Origin: Chryseolinea serpens
GTDB lineage: Bacteria; Bacteroidota; Bacteroidia; Cytophagales; Cyclobacteriaceae
Reading direction: 5' to 3'
NCBI RefSeq assembly: GCF_900129725.1
Contig: NZ_FQWQ01000006.1
Span: forward strand, 124,001 to 188,000
DNA: 64,000 bases
In this document: piece by piece, positions 23,873 through 33,140 of the stretch
How positions within the stretch are numbered: position 1 is the first letter of the stretch
Layout of the letters: each line of letters opens with the position of its first letter
The notes under the pieces: generated by a model
The model's input: only the letters and a program-made list of their open reading frames with translations
Database searches by the model: none
Told to the model about the DNA's origin: nothing
Translations under genes and position numbers: made by a program

Positions 23873-25964
23873 ATGCAACGCATAACGCCATATACGCCCA
23901 CCCATGAAAAGGAAATTGCTCTTTACGCGGATAGTTCATTTTCAATTTACTGAGGTCGGGGATGGATTTAAAAAAGATCTGCACGTCGTCTTCGTATAGT
24001 AACGAGTCGTTTTGGTTGCGCAGTTTAACCAGGGCATAGTAGGGGTGATGGTCTTCGAATGGCAATTGCCTTGAGAATTTCACGACAAACCAATGCGGAT
24101 CAAGATCGCCTTGATCTTTCAAAACAATGCGGCTCACAATTTCGCCCTCATATTCGCCGTCGAGCACTTCGGCGAGGCGATGATTGTAAGGATCGTTGCT
24201 GAGACGGATCTTCCGTCCGACGTAGTTGTGGGCCCGTATGGAATTAACAAAATACCAGCTTGTCGCCAACGTGCGGCGTTGCAATGTGCCATAGCCGCGT
24301 TTTTCGCGGCTGCTGAAATAAATGTCGCGCCAGTAGCCTCTCACCACATTGAAGCTGCTGAGATTTGAAGCAAAGAAAGCGATAATGGTTGCCGCAAAGG
24401 GCAGGCTGGAATAAAATTCAAAGTTCGCTTTTTCGGGACCGCGCATAAATCCCACCAGCACATATTCAAAAGCGAAGATAAACGTGAGACCCAACGCCAC
24501 GTATTTCGATTTCTCCAAAAGTTTCACCTTATCATAGGAGAAGAAGGGAGAATTGTTCAGGCAATTGTTAAGAATGATGATCCACACCTGCACCATGAAG
24601 ATGAAGAACACCACGAAAAGGAGGAAGTGATCATGCATGATCAGGAAATCGTACAGCCCATGTACCGTTGCGCCCAACATGAAACTGATGGGTACGGAAA
24701 TCCATGCGCTGATGTGTTTAAACTGGAACCGGCTCACCACAAATCCATACACGACGATGGATGCCGCAATCATGTGACCGATAACCGACAAGTAGGCCCT
24801 TCCATGAATAATGCCCGCCGACAAGTTCTGGAAGTAGAGCACGTTCTCCACGAAGGCAAATCCCAACGCGCTGGCCGACGCATAGACAACAAAGTCGATC
24901 GGTTCTTTTATGCGTGACGACAACATCATGACCAACAGAAAAGGAAGAAACTTTACGAGTTCTTCCGGTACGCCGATCATAAAAATGGTATAGCACAGGT
25001 CGTTCCAAAAGGTGTGGTCCATTTCCCATGGAAAATATAACTCCCGAAAATCACCAAAGGAAAGTACCAGCGGCGTGGCGATCATCCCTCCGCAAAAGAG
25101 GCATAGCAGGAGTACCAGGTCTCTTCGCGGACGGAACACGCGCAGATAGCGAATGTAGCTCAGCCACATCGCCGAAATAAGCAAGGCCGCAACAAAGCCC
25201 GGCACGTTCACCACGTGGCCAATGGATTGCAGAAGCGAAGTGACATACCCCGTAAAATCGCCCGTCTCCCAGTGCAAACGCCGACGCAATTCGTCCGGGA
25301 ATAGTTCGGGGGAAGGATCGTATTTGAGCAGTTCCTTTAGCATGGAGAAATTTTTATGCTTCTCATACTGCGTCAAGAGATAGGAAAAAGCCCCCTGGAA
25401 ATTGCCACCCTTTACATGGAGCTCGCGTTCAAATTGTGCTTCCGCCAACCGTGGCTCTCCACCATCCATGTAGAGCACGCCCCTGCAATAGTGAACATAA
25501 GGAAAATCATCACGCTGAACATGATCCAAATGAAAGGTCGCTTTCTTTCGGTCTTCCTTCTTCAAATAGATCGCCCCTAAACCGAAATGGCCGATGGCAG
25601 AAGCGATGGTGTCGTTGCTCCGGGCAAGTTGTTCGTATTTCTTTTGCAGCGCATCCAAATCCTCGCTGTATTGCGAGAGGTAGTGAATACGGCGATAATG
25701 AAACTCAGGCGATTGTTGTACCAGCCCATGCCAGGTTGTGTCGCCCAATGTTGAACGCGCAACAACGTCGTCTGCAAGGGAAACTTCCGTGGGGGGATTT
25801 TTGAAGAAAATATTTACGACTGCGGCCGCACACACCAGGAGCGTCGCGCTGCTCATCAACGCAATGAACAAGGGCGATCGAAAAAAAAGGTTTTTGTTTG
25901 AGAGCGCATTGAAACGCCACCCCAGGTATGCACCGCCGATCAACACGATAAAAAAGTAAATCAT
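23871..25964 (-). CDS. PrsW-family intramembrane metalloprotease with TPR-like and C-terminal extensions
   Basis: 697 residues. One or two N-terminal helices precede a TPR-like region (about 90-215). A PrsW (M82) membrane core follows at about 250-460 with the catalytic motifs GVPEELVKFLPF (EExxK), GFAFVENVLYF (FxxxE), GHMIAASIVVYG and HGLYDFLIMHD. Two more helices (about 490-540) and a soluble C-terminal domain of about 150 residues follow. B. subtilis PrsW cuts an anti-sigma factor within the membrane; this protein is about three times longer. The extra domains suggest a regulated or scaffolded protease. Its substrate is unknown, though the nearby anti-sigma-like protein at 20224 is an obvious candidate. 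Confidence 0.88.
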   Translation of the reverse strand: MIYFFIVLIGGAYLGWRFNALSNKNLFFRSPLFIALMSSATLLVCAAAVVNIFFKNPPTEVSLADDVVARSTLGDTTWHGLVQQSPEFHYRRIHYLSQYSEDLDALQKKYEQLARSNDTIASAIGHFGLGAIYLKKEDRKKATFHLDHVQRDDFPYVHYCRGVLYMDGGEPRLAEAQFERELHVKGGNFQGAFSYLLTQYEKHKNFSMLKELLKYDPSPELFPDELRRRLHWETGDFTGYVTSLLQSIGHVVNVPGFVAALLISAMWLSYIRYLRVFRPRRDLVLLLCLFCGGMIATPLVLSFGDFRELYFPWEMDHTFWNDLCYTIFMIGVPEELVKFLPFLLVMMLSSRIKEPIDFVVYASASALGFAFVENVLYFQNLSAGIIHGRAYLSVIGHMIAASIVVYGFVVSRFQFKHISAWISVPISFMLGATVHGLYDFLIMHDHFLLFVVFFIFMVQVWIIILNNCLNNSPFFSYDKVKLLEKSKYVALGLTFIFAFEYVLVGFMRGPEKANFEFYSSLPFAATIIAFFASNLSSFNVVRGYWRDIYFSSREKRGYGTLQRRTLATSWYFVNSIRAHNYVGRKIRLSNDPYNHRLAEVLDGEYEGEIVSRIVLKDQGDLDPHWFVVKFSRQLPFEDHHPYYALVKLRNQNDSLLYEDDVQIFFKSIPDLSKLKMNYPRKEQFPFHGWAYMALCVA

Positions 25965-26294
25965 ACCAACACACTTAGCAAAGACGGGACCGTATCAAAA
26001 AAAGCTGACTCTGAGAGGCGTATTTTTCTTGAATTAAGTAAAATCCTCTCAAGTCTGCAAATGCTGCTTTTTCCATGCGAGTGGCTTGTTTGTTCCTGAA
26101 TAATTTATTCACGAGCCAGCAGCCTAAAATCGGCAATTCATTGCTGCTGCGAACAAACGGTATTCGCGAAATGCTTGCGCAAATGCGGAGCCGGTTGTTG
26201 CGGGATAAAGTTTGAACGTTAACCAAAAATTTATTATCCTTACCAAAACGTTGTTCCTTTGAACCTCACCTACCCGGAGCCAGTACCTGTACAG
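25965..26294. other. Divergent promoter region between prsW-like gene and the polyamine operon
   Basis: About 330 bp without a convincing gene. A -7-like TTCCTTTG (26254-26261) lies 33 bp before the ATG of the SpeD-like gene. A small open frame on the minus strand here has no family likeness and atypical composition. Confidence 0.45.
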
Positions 26295-26651
26295 ATGCAA
26301 TCGCACATTGGCGGTTTGCATATTATTGCCAATTTTTCCTGCGAAAACCAAGCAAAGATTCGCGAATATCAATCCTTCCGAGATTTTATGGAAGAGCAGA
26401 TCACCTTGCTCGGTCTTCGCAAGATCGGCGAAGTGTATCACAATTTCCCTGGCGGTGGCTTCACCGGGGTGGTGTGCCTCACGGAATCACACCTTTCCAT
26501 CCATACCTGGCCGGAGCGAAACTATGTGACCTTCGACGTCTTCCTGTCCAACTATTTGAAAGATAACCGCCCGGTTACACGCTCGGTATACAAAGCCACA
26601 CAGGAATTCTTCCAGGCAAACGTACTCTTCGAACAAATCATAGATCGCTGA
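26295..26651 (+). CDS. SpeD-like pyruvoyl-dependent decarboxylase (S-adenosylmethionine decarboxylase family)
   Basis: 118 residues from the ATG at 26295; a TTG at 26259 would add 12. The family self-cleaves at Glu-Ser to make a pyruvoyl group. The cleavage site is present in LTESHLSIHTWPE (Ser65), with His70 after it. The Cys of the active site, which in the Thermotoga-type enzyme follows in DxFTCG, is replaced: here DVFLSN, with Ser85 in the Cys place. The enzyme may therefore not be an ordinary S-adenosylmethionine decarboxylase; relatives that decarboxylate arginine or ornithine are known. It begins a + strand cluster with an aminopropyltransferase, which fits polyamine chemistry. Confidence 0.85.
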   Translation: MQSHIGGLHIIANFSCENQAKIREYQSFRDFMEEQITLLGLRKIGEVYHNFPGGGFTGVVCLTESHLSIHTWPERNYVTFDVFLSNYLKDNRPVTRSVYKATQEFFQANVLFEQIIDR

Positions 26652-26654
26652 ATC

Positions 26655-27293
26655 GTGCAACGCAACGAAGTCTATAGCTGCCCCCAGTGCCAGGCACTCA
26701 ACAAGGCCACCTTATCGCAGACGTCTATCCTGATTTGCAAAAGTTGCAAATCACTCATTCCCGATCCGCAGGGTCACCAGGCACTCCCTGACGCTTCGCC
26801 GATGCCGGAAGATTGGAGTTTTCTAAAACTGGGTTCCGTTTGCGATTTGCCCCAACAGTCGTTCACGATCGTGGGACGGTGCCGGCTTCAGTTGCGAAAC
26901 GAGTATAAAAATTTCTGGTGCGCGGAATACGCCAGCGGCAAGGCATTATATGTAGTAGAGTCGTTTGGGAGTTTCGCCATTTTTCTTTCACCGTGGGCTG
27001 ACTACACAAAGAACGCGTCCAAACTAAGGGCTGGAAAGTCCATTGAAATTTCCTCCGATGTCACATTAACCGGGGAGTATGTCGAAAAATGCGAAGGCCT
27101 TTCGTTCGAGGGAGAGTTGGGGCCGTGGGCATTCATCAAGCCAGGTTTCTTTGTGGTGCAAGCCAGCACGGGACCGAAGACAGCCATTTTCTTTATCGAC
27201 CCCAAAAAAAATATCGACTATCTCTTAGGCGAGAAAATAACATCCGACAGGCTCAACTTCAAGAATACCATCGAGTGGAATGAGTGGAAGTAA
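26655..27293 (+). CDS. Zinc-ribbon protein with DUF4178-like domain, copy 1
   Basis: 212 residues from a GTG start 3 bp after the speD-like stop. A zinc ribbon with Cys pairs (CPQC near residue 9, CKSC near 28) is followed by a beta-rich DUF4178-like domain. No membrane segment is present. The function of DUF4178 is not known; the domain recurs beside speD/speE-like and DUF350 genes in many bacteria. It overlaps the next gene by 14 bp. Its sister, encoded next, has the same ribbon-plus-domain layout with an added membrane region, so the two are paralogues. Confidence 0.75.
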   Translation: MQRNEVYSCPQCQALNKATLSQTSILICKSCKSLIPDPQGHQALPDASPMPEDWSFLKLGSVCDLPQQSFTIVGRCRLQLRNEYKNFWCAEYASGKALYVVESFGSFAIFLSPWADYTKNASKLRAGKSIEISSDVTLTGEYVEKCEGLSFEGELGPWAFIKPGFFVVQASTGPKTAIFFIDPKKNIDYLLGEKITSDRLNFKNTIEWNEWK

Positions 27294-28536
27294 CTACACC
27301 CTAAAGTGCCCCAAATGCCAGGCCGTAAACACGGTCCGCGGCAAGGCGATGACGTTGGCCATGACCTGCTCATCGTGCAGCGTCTATTTTCGCGTGGGTA
27401 ATTGGGACAAGACCATTACGCCCTTCCACTCGGCGTACGAACCCGCTCTTCCCCTGGGCACCAAGGGAAAAATAGACGGCGTCGTGTATGAGGTGATGGG
27501 ATTCACGGTAAAAAAAGAGCAGAAGTATAAATATCAATGGCGCGAATACCTGCTTTTCAATCCCTTCCAGGGATATGCGTTTCTATCGGAATACGACGGA
27601 CATTGGAACATCATCTGGCCCATTGAAAACGAACCGACAAAGGGAACGACAAAGTCGGACTTTTATGAAGGAGGAGTGTCTTACCAGCTATTCCAAAAAT
27701 ATGAAGCCAAGGTGGTCTACGCCCGCGGAGAGTTTTTCTTCGACGTCGTGGACCTCACGAACTCTACTTTAAACCGGGAGTACATTGCACCGCCCTTCAT
27801 GTATGCCGTGGAGGAGAGCGACGACAGCGTGCTCTGGTGTAAAGGCGAACACATTACCAAACAGGAAGTTGCTTCAGCCTTTAATGTTCAGGCCAAGAGT
27901 CTCCCCACACAGAAAGGAATTGGCTACACGCAACCCGTGATGGGCAGCATTCAGTCCAGCACCCTGATCAATTTTACGATCTTTGTTTTTGTTGCATTGT
28001 TGATCTCCCAGTTCTATTTCAGCAGCAATGCGGAAGAAACCATTGTTTATCAAGGCACTTTCTATCAATCTGCTCTGGGGGATCAGAAATTCTTTGTGAC
28101 GCCTTCATTTGTGTTGGAAGGCTCTTCAAAAAGCCTGACCATAGACATTGAGGCTCCGTTGCAGAACGATTGGTTTTTTGGGGAATTTTCACTCATCAAT
28201 GAAGACAATGGCACGGAGCTTATCTTCACCAAAGACATCGAATATTATGAGGGCTATGACGATGAAGGCCGTTGGACGGAAGGTTCCTCTCATGGGGAAG
28301 CGTTCTTGTCAAAGATCCCGGCGGGAAAATACCACATCAACGTTTACCCGGAGTTCAGCACGTCGAGCCACCAGTTTTCATTGTTGGTGAAACGCGATGT
28401 GGCAACGATGTCCAATTTTTTCCTTGCCTTTGTGGTCCTTGCGCTTTTTCCAGCAGGATATTTCATCCGCAAAAATCTGATGGAAAGAAAACGCTGGTCT
28501 GAAAGCGATTACTCACCGTATGATTCTTATGAATAA
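27280..28536 (+). CDS. Zinc-ribbon DUF4178 membrane protein, copy 2
   Basis: 418 residues. A zinc ribbon (CPKC near residue 10, CSSC near 30) is followed by DUF4178 (about 55-190), a membrane helix at about 228-245, an extracytoplasmic beta domain (about 250-370) and a second helix near 375-395 with a basic tail. The layout suggests a cytoplasmic sensor or scaffold linked to a periplasmic domain. The overlap with copy 1 indicates translational coupling. Function not known. Confidence 0.78.
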   Translation: MSGSNYTLKCPKCQAVNTVRGKAMTLAMTCSSCSVYFRVGNWDKTITPFHSAYEPALPLGTKGKIDGVVYEVMGFTVKKEQKYKYQWREYLLFNPFQGYAFLSEYDGHWNIIWPIENEPTKGTTKSDFYEGGVSYQLFQKYEAKVVYARGEFFFDVVDLTNSTLNREYIAPPFMYAVEESDDSVLWCKGEHITKQEVASAFNVQAKSLPTQKGIGYTQPVMGSIQSSTLINFTIFVFVALLISQFYFSSNAEETIVYQGTFYQSALGDQKFFVTPSFVLEGSSKSLTIDIEAPLQNDWFFGEFSLINEDNGTELIFTKDIEYYEGYDDEGRWTEGSSHGEAFLSKIPAGKYHINVYPEFSTSSHQFSLLVKRDVATMSNFFLAFVVLALFPAGYFIRKNLMERKRWSESDYSPYDSYE

Positions 28537-28548
28537 CCATCTTGCATT

Positions 28549-28728
28549 ATGAATTGGGATGATTTTAAAGGACTGAAGTATTACATCGCCTATGCCGCGG
28601 TCGTCATCGGCTTCTTTGTCTATTCCGGCGCGACCGGCTGGAAGTGGTTCAACCCCACACACACAGAGACCGAACACAACTCGGGCACGGGGCATCATGT
28701 CGGAAGAAGTTATATCTATCACAAATAA
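28549..28728 (+). CDS. Small membrane protein of the polyamine operon (59 residues)
   Basis: ATG at 28549, TAA at 28726-28728. 59 residues with one membrane helix (about 10-28, YYIAYAAVVIGFFVYSG), a Trp-rich stretch (TGWKWF) and a polar His-rich tail. It is 12 bp from the upstream gene and 15 bp from the DUF350-like gene, within an otherwise tightly packed operon. Unknown family; the packed position and the helix support it as real. Confidence 0.6.
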   Translation: MNWDDFKGLKYYIAYAAVVIGFFVYSGATGWKWFNPTHTETEHNSGTGHHVGRSYIYHK

Positions 28729-28743
28729 AAAAACTCCAATACT

Positions 28744-28950
28744 ATGGAATGGAAATATGTTTTGGCTTCCGCGGTCTTCTCGCTGGTGGGCATCTTTATC
28801 CTCGGCGTCTGTTTTTGGTTCTTTGAAAAGATCACTCCCGAAAATCTCTGGAAAGAGATCATTGAAAAGAACAACGTAGCGCTCGCCATCGTAGCGGGTG
28901 CATTCATGATCGCCATGGGCATCATCATCGGCTCGGCCATTCACAGTTAG
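28744..28950 (+). CDS. DUF350-like small membrane protein
   Basis: 68 residues with two membrane helices (about 5-27 and 44-66) and a conserved-looking charged centre (FFEKITPENLWKEIIEKNN). It corresponds to one repeat of the DUF350/YjfL family, which elsewhere sits beside speD, speE-like and DUF4178 genes. Longer family members contain two or more such units; this one is a single unit that may dimerise. The protein's role is unknown. Confidence 0.75.
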   Translation: MEWKYVLASAVFSLVGIFILGVCFWFFEKITPENLWKEIIEKNNVALAIVAGAFMIAMGIIIGSAIHS

Positions 28951-28960
28951 TCGGCGCGCA

Positions 28961-30487
28961 ATGACCTTTGCACGAGATAAGGCAACAAGCTTTCAATGGC
29001 TGTTGCTTATTTCCGTTTTTGTGGTGGCCACCTGCGGGCTCATCTACGAGTTGGTGGCCGGAACCCTGGCCAGCTACTTGTTGGGTGATTCTGTGACGCA
29101 ATTTTCCACCATCATCGGCACCTACCTGTTTGCCATGGGCATCGGGTCGTATCTTTCCAGGTTCCTGAAAAACAATCTGCTGTCGTGGTTCATCACCATC
29201 GAATTGATGGTGGGCATGGTAGGTGGCTTCAGCGCCGGTGTGCTCTTTATTCTTTTTGAACAAGTGATCTATTTCCGGGTGATCCTCTATTCACTGGTGA
29301 TCCTAACCGGAACGTTGGTGGGACTGGAGTTGCCGTTGCTCATGCGGATCTTGAAAGATCGGATCGAATTTAGCGACCTCGTCTCCCGGATCTTTACATT
29401 CGACTACATTGGGGCGTTGTTTGCTTCCCTGTTGTTCCCATTGATACTCATTCCCTATCTCGGCCTGCTGCGCACTTCTTTCTTCTTTGGATTTCTCAAC
29501 GTGAGCGTGGCCTGGGTGGTGGCTCATCGCTTCCAGCATGATATCAAAGGATATAAAAAGCTAAAATGGAGTGCCGTGGTATGCCTCGCGTTGCTGGGTA
29601 CAGGTTTTGCACTCTCCGAGAAACTTACGGCACTTTCCGAAACACTCACCTACCCCGACAAGATCGTATACGCCAAGTCAAGTCCCTATCAACGCATCGT
29701 GCTCACCCGTGGCACCAACGACTGGCGGCTGTTCCTGAATGGCAACTTGCAATTCAGCTCCCTGGATGAATATCGATACCACGAGGCCCTTATCCATCCC
29801 GGCCTTGGGCGTCTGGACCATCCCGAAAATGTGCTGGTGCTCGGAGGAGGCGATGGCATGGCCGTGCGGGAAATCCTAAAATATCCATCGATAAAAAAAA
29901 TAACGCTCGTCGATCTCGACAATGCCGTGACCGATTTGTTCCGGTCCAACGCATCGTTGCGAAACCTTAATCAGCAATCCCTTCTGTCGCCGAAGATCCA
30001 AGTCATCAATCAGGATGCATTTGTCTGGATTCGCGATCAGCAAGAGACTTTCGATTTCATTACGGTCGATTTTCCCGATCCATCCAATTATTCCCTCGGC
30101 AAATTATACACCACCACTTTCTATCGCGAGCTTTATCGCATTCTGTCGCCGGCTGGGTGTCTTGTCATTCAATCCACATCGCCGTTTGTAGCACGCAAGT
30201 CCTTTTGGATCGTCGATGCCACGTTAAAGAAATCCGGATTTCTAACCCAGGCCTACCATTGCTATGTGCCTTCCTTTGGGGAATGGGGATTTGTGTTGGG
30301 GTTTAAACAAAAATTGGATGTGCCTTACCACTTTCCTGCAGGATTAAAATTCATCAGCGAGAGCACCGTTCAACCGCTTTACTCCTTTCCGCCAGACATG
30401 ACGGTGACGGAAAGTGCTTATAACACATTGAACAACCAGGTTTTGGTGAATACCTTTGAGAAAGAATGGGCTGACTACACGCGATGA
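28961..30487 (+). CDS. Membrane-spanning polyamine aminopropyltransferase (spermidine-synthase-like)
   Basis: 508 residues. The N-terminal half (about 10-205) has six or seven membrane helices. The C-terminal half (about 225-500) is a Rossmann methyltransferase-like fold of the SpeE type, with the decarboxy-AdoMet-binding motif LGGGDGMAVREILKY, acidic VDLDNAV and DFPDPSNYSLGKLY with the catalytic Asp region. It should transfer an aminopropyl (or similar) group, perhaps to a membrane-embedded or exported acceptor. ATGA overlap with the next gene indicates coupling. Confidence 0.88.
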   Translation: MTFARDKATSFQWLLLISVFVVATCGLIYELVAGTLASYLLGDSVTQFSTIIGTYLFAMGIGSYLSRFLKNNLLSWFITIELMVGMVGGFSAGVLFILFEQVIYFRVILYSLVILTGTLVGLELPLLMRILKDRIEFSDLVSRIFTFDYIGALFASLLFPLILIPYLGLLRTSFFFGFLNVSVAWVVAHRFQHDIKGYKKLKWSAVVCLALLGTGFALSEKLTALSETLTYPDKIVYAKSSPYQRIVLTRGTNDWRLFLNGNLQFSSLDEYRYHEALIHPGLGRLDHPENVLVLGGGDGMAVREILKYPSIKKITLVDLDNAVTDLFRSNASLRNLNQQSLLSPKIQVINQDAFVWIRDQQETFDFITVDFPDPSNYSLGKLYTTTFYRELYRILSPAGCLVIQSTSPFVARKSFWIVDATLKKSGFLTQAYHCYVPSFGEWGFVLGFKQKLDVPYHFPAGLKFISESTVQPLYSFPPDMTVTESAYNTLNNQVLVNTFEKEWADYTR

Positions 30488-32085
30488 TAACCCGCCGAAA
30501 TTTCGTGACCCGCATGGCGCAAGGCATGGCCGCATCACTGGCCTGGCCTGCGCTGCAAAGCTGCAAAGCTCCCTTCCATCCAGTGGCTCATCTCTCGGGA
30601 CCTAATTTCAAATTGGGTCACCGTCTGCGCGCGATGAACTTCAAAGCGCCCACCGCGGAAGAACAAACTGACGTAGTGATCATCGGCGGCGGCGTGGCCG
30701 GGCTCTCGGCTGCGCGCTATTTGAAAAAATCTACTAGCACGTTTGTGCTTCTGGAATTGGGAGAAGAAACCGGGGGAAATGCCATGGGTGGCAGCAACTC
30801 CATTTCCGCATATCCCTGGGGTGCACACTACCTCCCCTTGCCAAACGACCACGATGCAGAACTGATCACCTTTCTTCGGGAGGCCAATGCTATCACGGGC
30901 TACGAGAACAACTTGCCCGTCTATAATGAATATTTTCTCTGCTTCGATCCGAAAGAGCGACTCTTCATTAACCAATATTGGCAAGACGGACTTGTTCCCC
31001 ACGAGGGCGTACCCGAAAAGGACCGCGGCGAAATTGAAAGCTTCCTGGCCTTGATGCACGACTTCAAAACTAAAAAGGGAAGCGACGGTCGCGAAGCCTT
31101 CACCATTCCCGTGGAGGAGAGTTCACAAGATCCCGAACTGCTGAAGTGGGATGCGATCACCATGGAGGAGTTCCTTCGGCAACATCACTTCAGTTCCCCC
31201 TACCTCTTGTGGTATGTGGCCTATTGCTGTGCGGATGACTTCGGATCGTCCCTGAACGATACCTCCGCCTGGGCGGGCATCCACTACTTTGCCTCGCGCA
31301 AAGGCAAATCCGCCAACGCCGCATCCGACGCTGTGCTGACCTGGCCCGAAGGAAATTTCTGGCTTGTAAAACAACTCCGTCAGAACCTGGAACCCAACAT
31401 ACGAACGGGTGCGCTGGCCTACGATGTAATTGAAAACGCCGGCGGTGTAGAGATCCTTTATTTCGACGACAAGTCACAAACCTCGCGCAAGATCAAGGCC
31501 CGGGCCGTCATTATGGCCACACCACAATTTGTGTCACAGCGCCTCCTGAAAGCAGATCGCGGGTTTGACTACAAGACTTTTCAATATGCTCCCTGGATGG
31601 TGGCCAACATCACAACAACGGCTGGACTTGTCGAAAGAAAAGGAGAGCCACTGAGCTGGGACAATGTATTTTATGGAAGCCAATCGCTCGGCTACGTAAA
31701 TGCTCTAAATCAACGCGTGGGCATGTCGAGCCCGGAAAAAGTGATCACCTACTACCAACCCCTGCTGGGTGCCGATCCGGTGACGTTAAGAACCCGGGCC
31801 TACAAAACCACGGCCGAAGAGTGGACGACCGCGATTCTCAACGACTTAACCAAGCCACATCCCGAAATAGAAGAAACCATAAAAGATGTCAACATTTGGA
31901 TCTGGGGTCACGGCATGATCAAACCCGTGCCCAACTTTATCTGGGGTGACCACAGGTCGCGCGCCGCGAACCCCGTCGACAACCGGATTTTCTTTGCACA
32001 CTCCGACCTCAGTGGTATTTCCATTTTTGAAGAAGCATTTTATCAGGGACATAAGGCGGCGCGAGCCGTTTTAAATATCGTATGA
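30484..32085 (+). CDS. Tat-type FAD-dependent amine-oxidase-like protein
   Basis: 533 residues. The N-terminal TRRNFVTRMAQG twin-arginine motif is followed by a possible lipidation Cys (LQSC). The FAD-binding motif VVIIGGGVAGLSAARYL lies near residue 60 and the closing FAD segment SGISIFEEAFYQGHKAAR near the end. It belongs to the flavin amine oxidase / protoporphyrinogen oxidase superfamily. With its export signal and the adjacent aminopropyltransferase gene, it may oxidise a polyamine or related product outside the cytoplasm. Overlaps by 4 bp with genes on both sides. Confidence 0.85.
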   Translation: MITRRNFVTRMAQGMAASLAWPALQSCKAPFHPVAHLSGPNFKLGHRLRAMNFKAPTAEEQTDVVIIGGGVAGLSAARYLKKSTSTFVLLELGEETGGNAMGGSNSISAYPWGAHYLPLPNDHDAELITFLREANAITGYENNLPVYNEYFLCFDPKERLFINQYWQDGLVPHEGVPEKDRGEIESFLALMHDFKTKKGSDGREAFTIPVEESSQDPELLKWDAITMEEFLRQHHFSSPYLLWYVAYCCADDFGSSLNDTSAWAGIHYFASRKGKSANAASDAVLTWPEGNFWLVKQLRQNLEPNIRTGALAYDVIENAGGVEILYFDDKSQTSRKIKARAVIMATPQFVSQRLLKADRGFDYKTFQYAPWMVANITTTAGLVERKGEPLSWDNVFYGSQSLGYVNALNQRVGMSSPEKVITYYQPLLGADPVTLRTRAYKTTAEEWTTAILNDLTKPHPEIEETIKDVNIWIWGHGMIKPVPNFIWGDHRSRAANPVDNRIFFAHSDLSGISIFEEAFYQGHKAARAVLNIV

Positions 32086-33137
32086 GGCCCGCCCATACCG
32101 CATCCCAACCCTGGCTGGCCGATCCGCCAAAAGAGGTGTGGTTTATTCTTGCTCCCGCTTTTGTTCCGGTCGTCATCGTTTTCCTTTTTCAAAATTATTT
32201 TCTTCAACACCAGGAAGTCACCAGCCTGTGGTGGGTGGTGCTGGTGCTCTGCATCGACGTCAGTCACGTCTACAGCACTTTGTTCAGACTCTACTGGGAC
32301 AAACCGACCTTCACTAAATACAGGAGCTTGTTGCTCACCATTCCGCTCATTTCATTTATCGTGGGATTCCTGCTCCATCAATTCGATGCTCACATCTTCT
32401 GGCGCGTACTCGCCTACGTTGCCGTATTTCATTTTGTGCGACAGCAGTATGGCTTTATGCGCTTGTATTCGCGGAAAGATAATTCTCCCCGCATCTCCCG
32501 CACATGGGATACAGTCTCCATCTACGCGGCCACACTCTATCCCTTGTTGTACTGGCATCTCCATCTCACTAATAACCTGAGCTGGTTTGTGGCCGGCGAT
32601 TTTATTTCGATACCCTTATCGGGATGGGACCAGGTTCTTTTGGGATTATATGTTTTCGTCATCGCATCCTATGTCATCAAGGAACTTTGGTATGGCTATC
32701 AACGACGATACATCAATATCCCCAAGAACATGATCATGCTGGGCACTTACTTGTCCTGGTATGTGGGCATTGTCATGTTCAAGGGAGACCTGATCTTTAC
32801 TTTGCTCAACGTGGTGGCACATGGCATTCCCTACATGGGCTTGATCTGGATCTATGGCGAAAAGAAAGCCGACCGTGCATTCTCCTTCACCTGGAAAGGG
32901 GTGGCCATTTTTGCAGGCGCGCTGTTGCTCCTGGCGTATTTGGAAGAATCCTTTTGGGATGTGCTGGTGTGGAAAGATCACCCGGATATCTTTCCATTCC
33001 TCACCCACGCTGCCCCCTTGGAAAATCCAACATGGTTGTCGATCGTGGTCCCCTTGCTGGTGCTGCCCCAGATAACGCACTATGTTTTGGATGGGTTTAT
33101 CTGGCGTTTCCGCAAAGACAGCACGGTGAGATTGTAG
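32082..33137 (+). CDS. Polytopic membrane protein at the end of the polyamine operon
   Basis: 351 residues with about eight or nine membrane helices, many aromatic residues and conserved-looking His in the helices (SHVYSTLFRLYWDKPTF, FHFVRQQYGFMRLY, HGIPYMGLIW). No family is recognised with confidence. His pairs within helices suggest metal or haem binding, but this is only an inference. It starts in the stop of the flavoprotein gene and ends 3 bp from the convergent WYL-PhyH gene. Confidence 0.75.
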   Translation: MRPAHTASQPWLADPPKEVWFILAPAFVPVVIVFLFQNYFLQHQEVTSLWWVVLVLCIDVSHVYSTLFRLYWDKPTFTKYRSLLLTIPLISFIVGFLLHQFDAHIFWRVLAYVAVFHFVRQQYGFMRLYSRKDNSPRISRTWDTVSIYAATLYPLLYWHLHLTNNLSWFVAGDFISIPLSGWDQVLLGLYVFVIASYVIKELWYGYQRRYINIPKNMIMLGTYLSWYVGIVMFKGDLIFTLLNVVAHGIPYMGLIWIYGEKKADRAFSFTWKGVAIFAGALLLLAYLEESFWDVLVWKDHPDIFPFLTHAAPLENPTWLSIVVPLLVLPQITHYVLDGFIWRFRKDSTVRL

Positions 33138-33140
33138 CCG

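Noticed and set aside
25975-26226. Small minus-strand gene in the divergent promoter region
   Set aside because: No family likeness, basic and low-quality composition, and it would fill the promoter region of two convincing genes.
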